DNA of 64,000 bases from Protula sp. h YS-2021 (GCA_949752745.1 OX457029.1:8657511-8721510); one strand, 5' to 3'. Counted from the first letter of the stretch, positions 24,101 through 36,158 are shown. Program-made: numbers and translations. Notes: generated by a model not told the origin, from the letters alone.

Positions 24101-26009
24101 TTTAAAAGGGATGAATGTACCTTGCGTTCCTTATGCACCTGTACATGGCACCTCTAATTTGTTGGATACTGGGAAAGTATCCACGATGATTATGCGGAGG
24201 GAGAGGGAGCTCTTGCTCAGCGAACCGATGCTTAACGAAGTCAGACAACGCTCTTTTCACTTCGACGGGTCTGTTGTATCCTTCACCAACTAGCTCCTCT
24301 ATCCTTCTTTCGACCATTCTTTCAATGGGAAAGTTGTACGTAACGTGCTGTGCAAATAAAAAATACGAACGTGTGCTTTATGTTATTAAAAGGAAAACAT
24401 GAAATAGAAACCTTTCTCTCTAGAATGCAAGCCTGTCATTTTTAATTTTTCATTTACATGTTATTTATTATAAAAATGTTCTTTACATTACAATCTAAAC
24501 CCTAAATAAATAATATTTCTTATAAATAAATTAATGCCTAAAAATACATTCATTTTATTAGGCATAATGTTACCTCTCCCCCCAAATGACCCTGATGTCC
24601 ATCTTTTGGCAACTTCACATAAATTCGGCGCTCAGCATGAATTTCTTTGCCCGCACGCTGGTCATCTCTAAGCTTCTTTGCAGATGCCCTCCTCTTGTAC
24701 CGCGTATCGACATCAACCTGAAAATATAAAGAACAAAGAGCAAGATAAAAAAAGTTTCTTTGCAAAATACAACATTTTTCAAACAAAAGACTTGTTCATA
24801 AAATAAAAAAAAGTTTCATAAAATATATCCATAACTTACACAGACAGAAGAAGGACATGAAATATTATTAAAACATACTGCATAGTCCTTGTAGAAAATC
24901 AGTTCTCGCAGGCGTATACTTGCAGAACAGCCCAACTTAGACGACTTCTTCAGGTTGACGTTCTTTGGTGCACTTGGCATGCTGTACGTGTGGTTCGAAT
25001 CCGATGCATCTCCCTGTAAGTACAGACAGGATAAAATATCACTCAACATTTCACAAAGACTAAAACAAATTAATTAACAATTTTGCATATTTATCCGCAT
25101 TTAAGGAAACTGTAAAACAATTACTTTTACAGCCAAAAAACACTGTTCAAGCTTTAAAAGAAAAAAATTCAAATTGATAAAACCACTTGAAATTAAACGC
25201 ATGGAGCAAAGAACACTTGCTATTAAAATTTACAACGCATTACATACTTGTACATTTTTCAATACCGTTGGCAAAGCATCTTCAACACAAACCCTAAATC
25301 CTGTGACGACGGCATCTCTTTCCTCACGACTTTTAACATGTCTCTCTTGCCCAAAGTAGCACTCACGGAGTTCTCTACCACAAACTATGAAGGGAATTCC
25401 ACAAAACGAAATTCTGTAGCCCTTCACATCCTGCGTATCTTCCCAAAAAATCATGTGACCTAAAACAACACACAGGAAAAAATATAAGGTGTACTCCGCA
25501 ACGCTACCTTTAATATACCACAAAATTAAAATACTGCTTTTCATTAAGCAATATATTACATGTATCTAATAATGCAGACATATCCAATGGATAAAAAATT
25601 GCAAGTAAACACGTTACATAAAAAGAAAGACATTTTCTTTACCAAAAAGCACTTACTTGAACAGTTGGCAGGCAGTACAGAGCTTTTGTCACTAAATCGG
25701 AAAGAATCGAAACCTGTAAGAAAGAGATTTTAAAATAAAAATAACAACAATTATCATCAATCACACTACCACCAATATAAAATGTCAAAGATTCATACCA
25801 AGGCAATTTCAGTACTTATTTCAAATCTTAAGCAATTGTTAAAACTCACTTCTTCTGCCAAAGTTTGAGGACTCTTTTTGTACACAAAACTTGGAGAACG
25901 TTTCAACTTCAAAGGCCTTTATCAGCTCTTCAACCTTGCGCAAAGATGAAACATAACCTGAAAAATGATCATCTGGCGGATGCCAGTCAAAAAATTGAAC
26001 CCAACTCAT
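16355..26009 (-). CDS. 28-exon chimeric gene: ALS2CR8-like + MULE transposase + SWIM + USP-like + PHD finger (1,250 aa)
   Basis: Assembled by hand from splice sites. Exons: 26009-25850, 25713-25657, 25459-25248, 25013-24879, 24717-24574, 24347-24121, 23871-23779, 23443-23203, 22928-22835, 22663-22558, 22480-22351, 22107-21932, 21719-20953, 20760-20707, 20408-20370, 20135-20043, 19758-19670, 19526-19432, 19139-19006, 18913-18888, 18785-18717, 18435-18380, 18179-18114, 17896-17836, 17557-17508, 17316-17220, 16870-16809, 16574-16355. All phases agree and the total is 3,753 nt ending in TAG. Start: ATG at 26009, no earlier exon seen. Domain order: ALS2CR8/CaRF-like region (about 100-240), MULE transposase with D379, D440, E555, SWIM C671/C673/C683/H685, USP-type Cys box with C888, PHD finger 962-1010, then a charged tail. 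Weakest points are the donors after exons 17 and 19 and the 26-nt exon 20. Intron-rich structure without terminal repeats suggests a domesticated transposase. Function unknown; nuclear, DNA- or chromatin-linked by inference. Confidence 0.85.
18001..18101. repeat. (AT)n microsatellite in an intron
   Basis: About 100 bp of AT alternation just 3' (on the minus strand) of exon 23 of the chimeric gene. Tyr-Ile repeat frames here are artefacts. Confidence 0.95.
19006..19526 (-). other. PHD finger (exons 18-19)
   Basis: Residues C962, C964, C976, C979, H984, C987, C1007 and C1010 give a full Cys4-His-Cys3 pattern. The middle reads MIACDTCNEWFHGSCIGL, and the end WTCPQC. PHD fingers of this type read histone H3 tails, often H3K4 methylation. 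The finger is split by an intron between C964 and C976. Confidence 0.9.
19670..20135 (-). other. Ubiquitin-specific-protease-like Cys box (exons 16-17), His box not found
   Basis: Exon 16 encodes VGLQNAGNSCWLNSSLQSFF, which fits the USP Cys box (GLxNxGNTCxxNxxLQ) with the would-be nucleophile C888. Exon 17 encodes a helix and loop, NFMSAMKSSRSRTMLPKEVL, like the segment that follows in USPs. No catalytic His/Asp box is visible before the PHD finger or the C-terminus, so the fold looks truncated. The reading was fixed by phase: the acceptor at 20137-20136 (ccag before TTGGC) joins exon 15 in frame, while the upstream acceptor near 20194 does not. Confidence 0.65.
20953..21719 (-). other. SWIM zinc-finger exon (exon 13, 767 nt)
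   Basis: The largest exon carries CCTCPDWQYFHLPCKHMLYL, a SWIM finger (CxC-x9-CxH; C671, C673, C683, H685), immediately C-terminal to the transposase as in other MULE proteins. The rest is acidic then basic, with RRTKRKKK near its end, which looks like a nuclear localisation signal. Confidence 0.85.
21932..23443 (-). other. MULE transposase core (exons 8-12) with complete D-D-E
   Basis: Exon 8 holds CLMDATYNTTQYSLPMFFV (first acidic residue D379). Exon 9 holds FMVDYCDAEINALERIFPG (D440; D443 is an alternative). Exon 10 holds LLCDFHRAQSWDRW, the C/D-x-x-H segment seen between the second D and the E in Mutator-like transposases. Exon 12 holds TNTTNGLEATHRVFK (E555). All three catalytic positions are present in an open frame, so catalysis has not obviously been lost. 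The core is split over five exons, unlike most mobile MULEs. Confidence 0.82.
24121..25459 (-). other. N-terminal ALS2CR8/CaRF-like region of the chimeric gene (exons 3-6)
   Basis: These exons encode KGYRISFCGIPFIVCG, then LKKSSKLGCSASIRLREL, then VDTRYKRRASAKKL and VKLPKDGHQGHLGGEH. The pattern of a basic stretch followed by GC-ASI-LREL and a later GH..H segment resembles the ALS2CR8 domain of calcium-responsive transcription factor. In many invertebrate proteins I recall this domain preceding a MULE transposase. The assignment rests on remembered family pattern only and a profile search would settle it. Confidence 0.5.
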
Positions 26010-26795
26010 ACCGTCTACAAAAATCTAAACGCAAAAATCATAAATGTTACACGTAATTTATTCTACCACCAATAAAGATAGTAATTTCAGAAGCATTTAA
26101 TTTACAAGCGATGTTTGTGAAACAATGGTCTTATTGAAGAGCAGCGGCTTTCGCTAAACAAACCAAAGATGTCTAAAAACAAAAGCTTTCTGCGTGTACT
26201 GAAACTAAGATAACAAAGGTTACATAATTACACCATAGCATTCAGCTACTGCTATGAAAAGAGAAATTAATATATGTTAAGACAAATAAATTAAAATGGG
26301 CTATTTGGCTCTTTTATCCTGATCTCAATGCCGCCATCTTTCGTTGTTTCGGCTGTTCACAACTATTTATTGATGTGCTTCATGTTGCTGTTTTTTCTTT
26401 GCTGCTTCGACTGCTGTACTTTAGGGAGCTGTGATGTAAAACAGAGCGAAGTTAAAAATTAAACAAAAATAACATTTTACTGAAACATCATTATTACTCT
26501 CAACTGAACATTTGCACATTATGCTTATGGTTCCTGCAAAGTTTCGGCAAAAGCCAGATAAATTTCTTGGAGATAATGGATACACTAAGTAAAAACAACA
26601 GCAAAATCAAAAAAAAAAAATAATAAATAAAATTACATTTCCCATAAAACTAAAATCGAGCAAAATCTGAAAATTGATCCAAATCAAATAAACCGTTTAA
26701 ACATTGAGTACACAAAGTCATAAAAACCTCCAAACATCGAAAACTATAACACGAGAAAATTCCTGAAAAAAGCAAGTTTTCATGTGTCGGACATT
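26010..26795. other. Upstream region of the chimeric gene
   Basis: No exon, TATA box or other signal I can defend. This ~0.8 kb between the gene's start codon and the 179-bp satellite must hold the promoter if ATG 26009 is the true start. Confidence 0.4.
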
Positions 26796-29700
26796 ATTGA
26801 CTAAAAATACAGTTTCAGACATGCCGGATATTTTTGCCCGTAGATTAGTTTTTGGTTGTCTTGTCATATCACGTGAACCATATGGAGGCCATATGTTGAT
26901 GTAAAAGTAAAGTGACCAGTTACCATCTAAAGCCCTATACCTACAGTATTGGTAAATAATGGCCAAACCGAAAAATCGACTAAAAATACAATTTTTGATC
27001 TGCCGGACATTATTGTCCATAGATTAGTTTTTGGTTGTCTTGTCATATCACGTGAACCATATGGAGGCCATATGTTGATGTAAAAGTAAAGTGACCAGTT
27101 ACCATCTAAAGCCCTATACCTACAGTATTGGTAAATAATGGCCAAACCGAAAAATCGACTAAAAATACAATTTTTGATCTGCCGGACATTATTGTCCATA
27201 GATTAGTTTTTGGTTGTCTTGTCATATCACGTGAACCATATGGAGGCCATATGTTGATGTAAAAGTAAAGTGACCAGTTACCATCTAAAGCCCTATACCT
27301 ACAGTATTGGTAAATAATGGCCAAACCGAAAAAGCGACTAAAAATACAATTTTTGATCTGCCGGACATTATTGTCCATAGATTAGTTTTTGGTTGTCTTG
27401 TCATATCACGTGAACCATATGGAGGCCATATGTTGATGTAAAAGTAAAGTGACCAGTTACCATCTAAAGCCCTATACCTACAGTATTGGTAAATAATGGC
27501 CAAACCGAAAAATCGACTAAAAATACAATTTTTGATCTGCCGGACATTATTGTCCATAGATTAGTTTTTGGTTGTCTTGTCATATCACGTGAACCATATG
27601 GAGGCCATATGTTGATGTAAAAGTAAAGTGACCAGTTACCATCTAAAGCCCTATACCTACAGTATTGGTAAATAATGGCCAAACCGAAAAATCGACTAAA
27701 AATACAATTTTTGATCTGCCGGACATTATTGTCCATAGATTAGTTTTTGGTTGTCTTGTCATATCACGTGAACCATATGGAGGCCATATGTTGATGTAAA
27801 AGTAAAGTGACCAGTTACCATCTAAAGCCCTATACCTACAGTATTGGTAAATAATGGCCAAACCGAAAAATCGACTAAAAATACAATTTTTGATCTGCCG
27901 GACATTATTGTCCATAGATTAGTTTTTGGTTATCTTGTCATATCACGTGAACCATATGGAGGCCATATGTTGATGTAAAAGTAAAGTGACCAGTTACCAT
28001 CTAAAGCCCTATACCTACAGTATTGGTAAATAATGGCCAAACCGAAAAATCGACTAAAAATACAATTTTTGATCTGCCGGACATTATTGTCCATAGATTA
28101 GTTTTTGGTTGTCTTGTCATATCACGTGAACCATATGGAGGCCATATGTTGATGTAAAAGTAAAGTGACCAGTTACCATCTAAAGCCCTATACCTACAGT
28201 ATTGGTAAATAATGGCCAAACCGAAAAATCGACTAAAAATACAATTTTTGATCTGCCGGACATTATTGTCCATAGATTAGTTTTTGGTTGTCTTGTCATA
28301 TCACGTGAACCATATGGAGGCCATATGTTGATGTAAAAGTAAAGTGACCAGTTACCATCTAAAGCCCTATACCTACAGTATTGGTAAATAATGGCCAAAC
28401 CGAAAAATCGACTAAAAATACAATTTTTGATCTGCCGGACATTATTGTCCATAGATTAGTTTTTGGTTGTCTTGTCATATCACGTGAACCATATGGAGGC
28501 CATATGTTGATGTAAAAGTAAAGTGACCAGTTACCATCTAAAGCCCTATACCTACAGTATTGGTAAATAATGGCCAAACCGAAAAATCGACTAAAAATAC
28601 AATTTTTGATCTGCCGGACATTATTGTCCATAGATTAGTTTTTGGTTGTCTTGTCATATCACGTGAACCATATGGAGGCCATATGTTGATGTAAAAGTAA
28701 AGTGACCAGTTACCATCTAAAGCCCTATACCTACAGTATTGGTAAATAATGGCCAAACCGAAAAATCGACTAAAAATACAATTTTTGATCTGCCGGACAT
28801 TATTGTCCATAGATTAGTTTTTGGTTGTCTTGTCATATCACGTGAACCATATGGAGGCCATATGTTGATGTAAAAGTAAAGTGACCAGTTACCATCTAAA
28901 GCCCTATACCTACAGTATTGGTAAATAATGGCCAAACCGAAAAATCGACTAAAAATACAATTTTTGATCTGCCGGACATTATTGTCCATAGATTAGTTTT
29001 TGGTTGTCTTGTCATATCACGTGAACCATATGGAGGCCATATGTTGATGTAAAAGTAAAGTGACCAGTTACCATCTAAAGCCCTATACCTACAGTATTGG
29101 TAAATAATGGCCAAACCGAAAAATCGACTAAAAATACAATTTTTGATCTGCCGGACATTATTGTCCATAGATTAGTTTTTGGTTGTCTTGTCATATCACG
29201 TGAACCATATGGAGGCCATATGTTGATGTAAAAGTAAAGTGACCAGTTACCATCTAAAGCCCTATACCTACAGTATTGGTAAATAATGGCCAAACCGAAA
29301 AATCGACTAAAAATACAATTTTTGATCTGCCGGACATTATTGTCCATAGATTAGTTTTTGGTTGTCTTGTCATATCACGTGAACCATATGGAGGCCATAT
29401 GTTGATGTAAAAGTAAAGTGACCAGTTACCATCTAAAGCCCTATACCTACAGTATTGGTAAATAATGGCCAAACCGAAAAATCGACTAAAAATACAATTT
29501 TTGATCTGCCGGACATTATTGTCCATAGATTAGTTTTTGGTTATCTTGTCATATTACGTGAACCATATGGAGGCCATATGTTGATGTAAAAGTAAAGTGA
29601 CCAGTTACCATCTAAAGCCCTATACCTACAGTATTGGTAAATAATGGCCAAACCGAAAAATCGACTAAAAATACAATTTTTGATCTGCCGGACATTATTG

Positions 29701-32700
29701 TCCATAGATTAGTTTTTGGTTGTCTTGTCATATCACGTGAACCATATGGAGGCCATATGTTGATGTAAAAGTAAAGTGACCAGTTACCATCTAAAGCCCT
29801 ATACCTACAGTATTGGTAAATAATGACCAAACCGAAAAATCGACTAAAAATACAATTTTTGATCTGCCGGACATTATTGTCCATAGATTAGTTTTTGGTT
29901 GTCTTGTCATATCACGTGAACCATATGGAGGCCATATGTTGATGTAAAAGTAAAGTGACCAGTTACCATCTAAAGCCCAATACCTACAGTATTGGTAAAT
30001 AATGGCCAAACCGAAAAATCGACTAAAAATACAATTTTTGATCTGCCGGACATTATTGTCCATAGATTAGTTTTTGGTTGTCTTGTCATATCACGTGAAC
30101 CATATGGAGGCCATATGTTGATGTAAAAGTAAAGTGACCAGTTACCATCTAAAGCCCTATACCTACAGTATTGGTAAATAATGGCCAAACCGAAAAATCG
30201 ACTAAAAATACAATTTTTGATCTGCCGGACATTATTGTCCATAGATTAGTTTTTGGTTGTCTTGTCATATCACGTGAACCATATGGAGGCCATATGTTGA
30301 TGTAAAAGTAAAGTGACCAGTTACCATCTAAAGCCCTATACCTACAGTATTGGTAAATAATGGCCAAACCGAAAAATCGACTAAAAATACAATTTTTGAT
30401 CTGCCGGACATTATTGTCCATAGATTAGTTTTTGGTTGTCTTGTCATATCACGTGAACCATATGGAGGCCATATGTTGATGTAAAAGTAAAGTGACCAGT
30501 TACCATCTAAAGCCCTATACCTACAGTATTGGTAAATAATGGCCAAACCGAAAAATCGACTAAAAATACAATTTTTGATCTGCCGGACATTATTGTCCAT
30601 AGATTAGTTTTTGGTTGTCTTGTCATATCACGTGAACCATATGGAGGCCATATGTTGATGTAAAAGTAAAGTGACCAGTTACCATCTAAAGCCCTATACC
30701 TACAGTATTGGTAAATAATGGCCAAACCGAAAAATCGACTAAAAATACAATTTTTGATCTGCCGGACATTATTGTCCATAGATTAGTTTTTGGTTGTCTT
30801 GTCATATCACGTGAACCATATGGAGGCCATATGTTGATGTAAAAGTAAAGTGACCAGTTACCATCTAAAGCCCTATACCTACAGTATTGGTAAATAATGG
30901 CCAAACCGAAAAATCGACTAAAAATACAATTTTTGATCTGCCGGACATTATTGTCCATAGATTAGTTTTTGGTTGTCTTGTCATATCACGTGAACCATAT
31001 GGAGGCCATATGTTGATGTAAAAGTAAAGTGACCAGTTACCATCTAAAGCCCTATACCTACAGTATTGGTAAATAATGGCCAAACCGAAAAATCGACTAA
31101 AAATACAATTTTTGATCTGCCGGACATTATTGTCCATAGATTAGTTTTTGGTTGTCTTGTCATATCACGTGAACCATATGGAGGCCATATGTTGATGTAA
31201 AAGTAAAGTGACCAGTTACCATCTAAAGCCCTATACCTACAGTATTGGTAAATAATGGCCAAACCGAAAAATCGACTAAAAATACAATTTTTGATCTGCC
31301 GGACATTATTGTCCATAGATTAGTTTTTGGTTGTCTTGTCATATCACGTGAACCATATGGAGGCCATATGTTGATGTAAAAGTAAAGTGACCAGTTACCA
31401 TCTAAAGCCCTATACCTACAGTATTGGTAAATAATGGCCAAACCGAAAAATCGACTAAAAATACAATTTTTGATCTGCCGGACATTATTGTCCATAGATT
31501 AGTTTTTGGTTATCTTGTCATATCACGTGAACCATATGGAGGCCATATGTTGATGTAAAAGTAAAGTGACCAGTTACCATCTAAAGCCCTATACCTACAG
31601 TATTGGTAAATAATGGCCAAACCGAAAAATCGACTAAAAATACAATTTTTGATCTGCCGGACATTATTGTCCATAGATTAGTTTTTGGTTGTCTTGTCAT
31701 ATCACGTGAACCATATGGAGGCCATATGTTGATGTAAAAGTAAAGTGACCAGTTACCATCTAAAGCCCTATACCTACAGTATTGGTAAATAATGACCAAA
31801 CCGAAAAATCGACTAAAAATACAATTTTTGATCTGCCGGACATTATTGTCCATAGATTAGTTTTTGGTTGTCTTGTCATATCACGTGAACCATATGGAGG
31901 CCATATGTTGATGTAAAAGTAAAGTGACCAGTTACCATCTAAAGCCCTATACCTACAGTATTGGTAAATAATGGCCAAACCGAAAAATCGACTAAAAATA
32001 CAATTTTTGATCTGCCGGACATTATTGTCCATAGATTAGTTTTTGGTTGTCTTGTCATATCACGTGAACCATATGGAGGCCATATGTTGATGTAAAAGTA
32101 AAGTGACCAGTTACCATCTAAAGCCCTATACCTACAGTATTGGTAAATAATGGCCAAACCGAAAAATCGACTAAAAATACAATTTTTGATCTGCCGGACA
32201 TTATTGTCCATAGATTAGTTTTTGGTTGTCTTGTCATATCACGTGAACCATATGGAGGCCATATGTTGATGTAAAAGTAAAGTGACCAGTTACCATCTAA
32301 AGCCCTATACCTACAGTATTGGTAAATAATGGCCAAACCGAAAAATCGACTAAAAATACAATTTTTGATCTGCCGGACATTATTGTCCATAGATTAGTTT
32401 TTGGTTGTCTTGTCATATCACGTGAACCATATGGAGGCCATATGTTGATGTAAAAGTAAAGTGACCAGTTACCATCTAAAGCCCTATACCTACAGTATTG
32501 GTAAATAATGGCCAAACCGAAAAATCGACTAAAAATACAATTTTTGATCTGCCGGACATTATTGTCCATAGATTAGTTTTTGGTTGTCTTGTCATATCAC
32601 GTGAACCATATGGAGGCCATATGTTGATGTAAAAGTAAAGTGACCAGTTACCATCTAAAGCCCTATACCTACAGTATTGGTAAATAATGGCCAAACCGAA

Positions 32701-33285
32701 AAATCGACTAAAAATACAATTTTTGATCTGCCGGACATTATTGTCCATAGATTAGTTTTTGGTTGTCTTGTCATATCACGTGAACCATATGGAGGCCATA
32801 TGTTGATGTAAAAGTAAAGTGACCAGTTACCATCTAAAGCCCTATACCTACAGTATTGGTAAATAATGGCCAAACCGAAAAATCGACTAAAAATACAATT
32901 TTTGATCTGCCGGACATTATTGTCCATAGATTAGTTTTTGGTTGTCTTGTCATATCACGTGAACCATATGGAGGCCATATGTTGATGTAAAAGTAAAGTG
33001 ACCAGTTACCATCTAAAGCCCTATACCTACAGTATTGGTAAATAATGGCCAAACCGAAAAATCGACTAAAAATACAATTTTTGATCTGCCGGACATTATT
33101 GTCCATAGATTAGTTTTTGGTTGTCTTGTCATATCACGTGAACCATATGGAGGCCATATGTTGATGTAAAAGTAAAGTGACCAGTTACCATCTAAAGCCC
33201 TATACCTACAGTATTGGTAAATAATGGCCAAACCGAAAAATCGACTAAAAATACAGTTTTTGGTTGTCTTGTCATATCATGTGAA
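26796..33285 (+). repeat. 179-bp satellite array, about 36 near-identical copies
   Basis: Period of 179 bp, anchored on attagtttttggttgtcttg from 26845 to 33110, with a diverged partial unit at each end. Most units are identical over long stretches, which points to recent amplification or gene-conversion homogenisation. Each unit has the short inverted repeat ccatatggaggccatatg. The repeated 90-codon minus-strand frame exists because two units are read through; it is not a gene. Rare variants mark a larger block: ggttatcttg at about 29540 and 31510, and aatgaccaaacc at about 29823 and 31793, both pairs 1,969-1,970 bp (11 units) apart. A diverged fragment lies at about 33860-33910. Confidence 0.95.
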
Positions 33286-34929
33286 CACTTTCGGTGTTTC
33301 GAATAAAATGCGCAAGAATTTCGAATTTCGACTGCGAGGGAACCGAGTAAAAAATTAAAGAAATGATAGAAAGATATACAAGAAATATCGCAAAAACAGC
33401 GCACACATTGAACATAACAGAAATTAAACTTGAGACTATTTGTTAAAACTTTAAATTCATTTTTTAAATAGTATACGGGCTTTTAAAAAACCGATTGCAT
33501 TTTGGTGCAAGAGAAATTTTATATTTACAAGGGGAGGAGAAAGAATGGTTACAGTAGATCCAAATCGGTGAAATGAAAAAGAACATCTTGCGTGGTTCAA
33601 AACAAATTTATTTTGTCAAATATCACAAAATGGTGTATATTTAAGTCGATGGGGTTGCCAAACTTGCAGCTGGCTTATTTAGTTGAGTTGGAATTGAGCA
33701 TTTTGTTGTCACCAATAACGATCTACTCTAGCCAATTCTATCTCCTCTCCATCGTAGGCGAAATCTCTCTATCATTCCTTTCATTTTTTACCCGGATATT
33801 TTTATTCGAAACTCAGAATTTTTTCGCATTTTAGTGGGAAGGCCAAAAGTGTGATCTGGTTGTCATATGTTGATATAAAAGTAGAGTGACCAGGTGCCAT
33901 CTAAAGTGATAGACCCAATTAATATCACTAAACATCTTGAGCGTCCGTACTTCTTTGGTGGACGATAATAGGTAAATATGACCCAAACATACAAATTCTT
34001 TCGTTTTCCTCCTATTCATTAATACATCTTTGTAAACTATATGAGAAACTTTCAATGTAATACTTACATTTCAAAAAAAGATGTGTTTGTTCGAGGAAAA
34101 AACACCTTTAAACTGCACCATTGATCATTAGCGACATTTTTAAAATTTGAATAGAAAAGTTATCGGTTATGTTTGTGTCTCAGGTGGTTTGCACCGTAAT
34201 CATATTAAATTTAGCCATAGTACATTTCCGCTGTGTCACAGGTGGTTTGCAAAACTTCACACGCAAAAACAAGTGTCAAAAACCGTGCTCTGTAATCGTG
34301 ACAATCCTAACTGTATTCTTTTTCTAGTTATAAGATCGCGATCTCTTCGTAAAAAGGAAACTTGTCAGTGCGTATCTTCTTCAATTTACAACTTTTCGTA
34401 CCCAAATTTACTTCCGGAGAGACTGCAACTGAATGCTGCGCATGCGCAATAGCGATACACGTGTAGCCGATAATATAAGTTACTTTTATTTTATAAAATA
34501 CAGTGTTTTACAACACGAATTTGAATAGAAATATTTTGCATTGGCAAATAATTCTTAGATTTCTGTGATTTTATTACATCTTGGTCCTTTAAAATGAGAT
34601 ATTGAGGGGTCTAAAAAGAAAACTTGACCTTTTTTCATAACTATTTTTCTATTGTGCCTAAATTTAATTGGTCGAAACTTTACCTCATCACCAATCAGTT
34701 CCTTTTCGTGTGAACTGGAAAAGAATACAGTGTCTTCGTTCTGAAAAGTTAGCGATTAGAGCTGACAGCTTCCCGAGTTTGGAGTTCGCCTTTATTAACG
34801 ACGCTTGCCGCTCTATATAACAGATACGATCCCCTTAGAGGTCAGTTGTTTTATAACAACGCAACGAGCCCTGAATCGTGTAAGCGATAATCCAAGATCA
34901 TTTGTGGAAAACCGGTTTCACAGCTTAGT
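33286..34929. other. Non-coding, with fragments of other repeats
   Basis: Contains a dispersed repeat shared with 6495-6590 (33640-33740), a diverged 179-bp satellite fragment (about 33860-33910), and two copies of the 168-bp satellite core (tgtctcaggtggtttgca at about 34176, tgtcacaggtggtttgca at about 34234). No gene seen. Confidence 0.6.
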
Positions 34930-35046
34930 CAAGCCAATTCGTACTTTTGGATCTTACCGATGAAGGTGTTGTTTCGACAGCAATTTTTTGGGACAAATGA
35001 TATGGGAAAAACAGAAATTTCTAATTTTCTTTCAACATGCACACTT

Positions 35047-35930
35047 TAGATTTAGATTTCAGATTTCAAGTTTTATTTTCTGTACTACAAATATAAATAA
35101 CTTTACAATTGCTAAAAAAGGTAAAGATTCTCATACATACATAAATAGACAGAAAAGGGATCAAGCAAAAGCAGAGCTTGATAAACGCTTGTCCGATTAC
35201 AATAAATAGTGTACATCTTTACCACTGTCTTATAATGATTCGTTCATAATTAGGTAAATTTATAGTAACTGTAATCAAAGAAAACACTTTGGCTACGACA
35301 CAGATTAAAATTCAAGAGTTCAAGGAAAAATAGTTATCCACTCGAAAAATTAACATACTATCACGAAATAGGTGTTATTGACTACGTGTTAAGTAAGATT
35401 TTCCTAAACAATAGCGTCATAGTTCAAAAGGAGAAATTGTTTCAATTTCGACCTAAAGTGACACATTCGCTCAATATTTTTAAAATCTCTTGGTAAGGAA
35501 TTCCACAACTGAACACCTGCAATACTTATGCTTTGTTTCCTGAAAGTTGTTCTCGAAAAATTACATTGGAAATTACCATGCTGCCTTGTTTTCCTTTTTC
35601 CACCAACAGTTTGAAATAAACGCTGTAATTTACTTGGAAGTACATTTTGCTTAGCCTTGAACATAATTAATAAAGTTTTGAATTTAACTAGGTCATAAAA
35701 ATCTAATAAGCGCAAATAACTGAAAATACCTTTAGTATGCGCTAATCTATCCGCACCGTATATTAATCGCACAGCACTTTTTTGCATTACAAGAAGTGAT
35801 TTAGTATTGCTTTTATAGGCGCTACCCCATACTTCTGAACAATATGACATGTATGGCAAGAACAGTGTGGAATATATTAAAAACAATGCTTTCCTCTCTA
35901 AGACGAAGCTTGCTTTATACAATATTCAAG
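35047..35930 (-). mobile_element. 5'-truncated non-LTR retrotransposon (LINE) fragment
   Basis: On the minus strand it carries the C-terminal part of a LINE reverse transcriptase followed by a 3' UTR ending in an aaatctgaaatctaaatcta-type tail at 35047-35070. Such short tandem 3' tails are usual for Jockey/CR1/L2-like elements. It is inserted in repeat Y, whose uninterrupted copy is at 11.1 kb. The 5' part, including the catalytic RT motifs and any endonuclease, is missing. Confidence 0.8.
35404..35922 (-). pseudogene. C-terminal fragment of a LINE reverse transcriptase (172 aa)
   Basis: Open frame containing LIYSTLFLPYMSYCSEVWG, LVMQKSAVRLIYGADRLAHT and LWNSLPRDFKNI. These are the region downstream of the RT palm in non-LTR elements of the Jockey/CR1/L2 type (YCSEVWG and LQK-AVR are the usual landmarks). 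The FxDD-bearing palm is absent, so the fragment cannot be active. Confidence 0.85.
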
Positions 35931-36158
35931 TTAAAAAAACCGACCATGTGCTCTTTTAAGAACTATTTTACACATTATTTCCCTTTAATAGCCAACACGT
36001 GAATACGTTTCTGGAAAAAATTTATTCTTGCCAGTTTTTTTCTGTCATTGCTTTATATCCTTGTCCCAATAAACGAAATTTAGTTGAAACGAAAAAACTT
36101 TTCGCCAAAAGTCTAAATAGGAATCCCCTTAATACTGCAGACCTTTCAGCGGAACCTA

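Larger units (their letters stand above)
34930..36125 (+). repeat. Dispersed repeat family Y, copy 2, interrupted by a LINE
   Basis: The left part (34930-35046) and right part (about 35935-36125) together match 10963-11330. The break falls after caacatgcacactt, where the LINE fragment begins. Confidence 0.65.

Noticed and set aside
27000..33260. CRISPR-like array
   Set aside because: Period is 179 bp with no short conserved repeat plus unique spacers; this is a eukaryotic satellite.
26718..33404. About 35 near-identical 90-codon minus-strand frames
   Set aside because: They come from reading the 179-bp satellite through one and a half units; overlapping copies and lack of any domain argue against a gene family.
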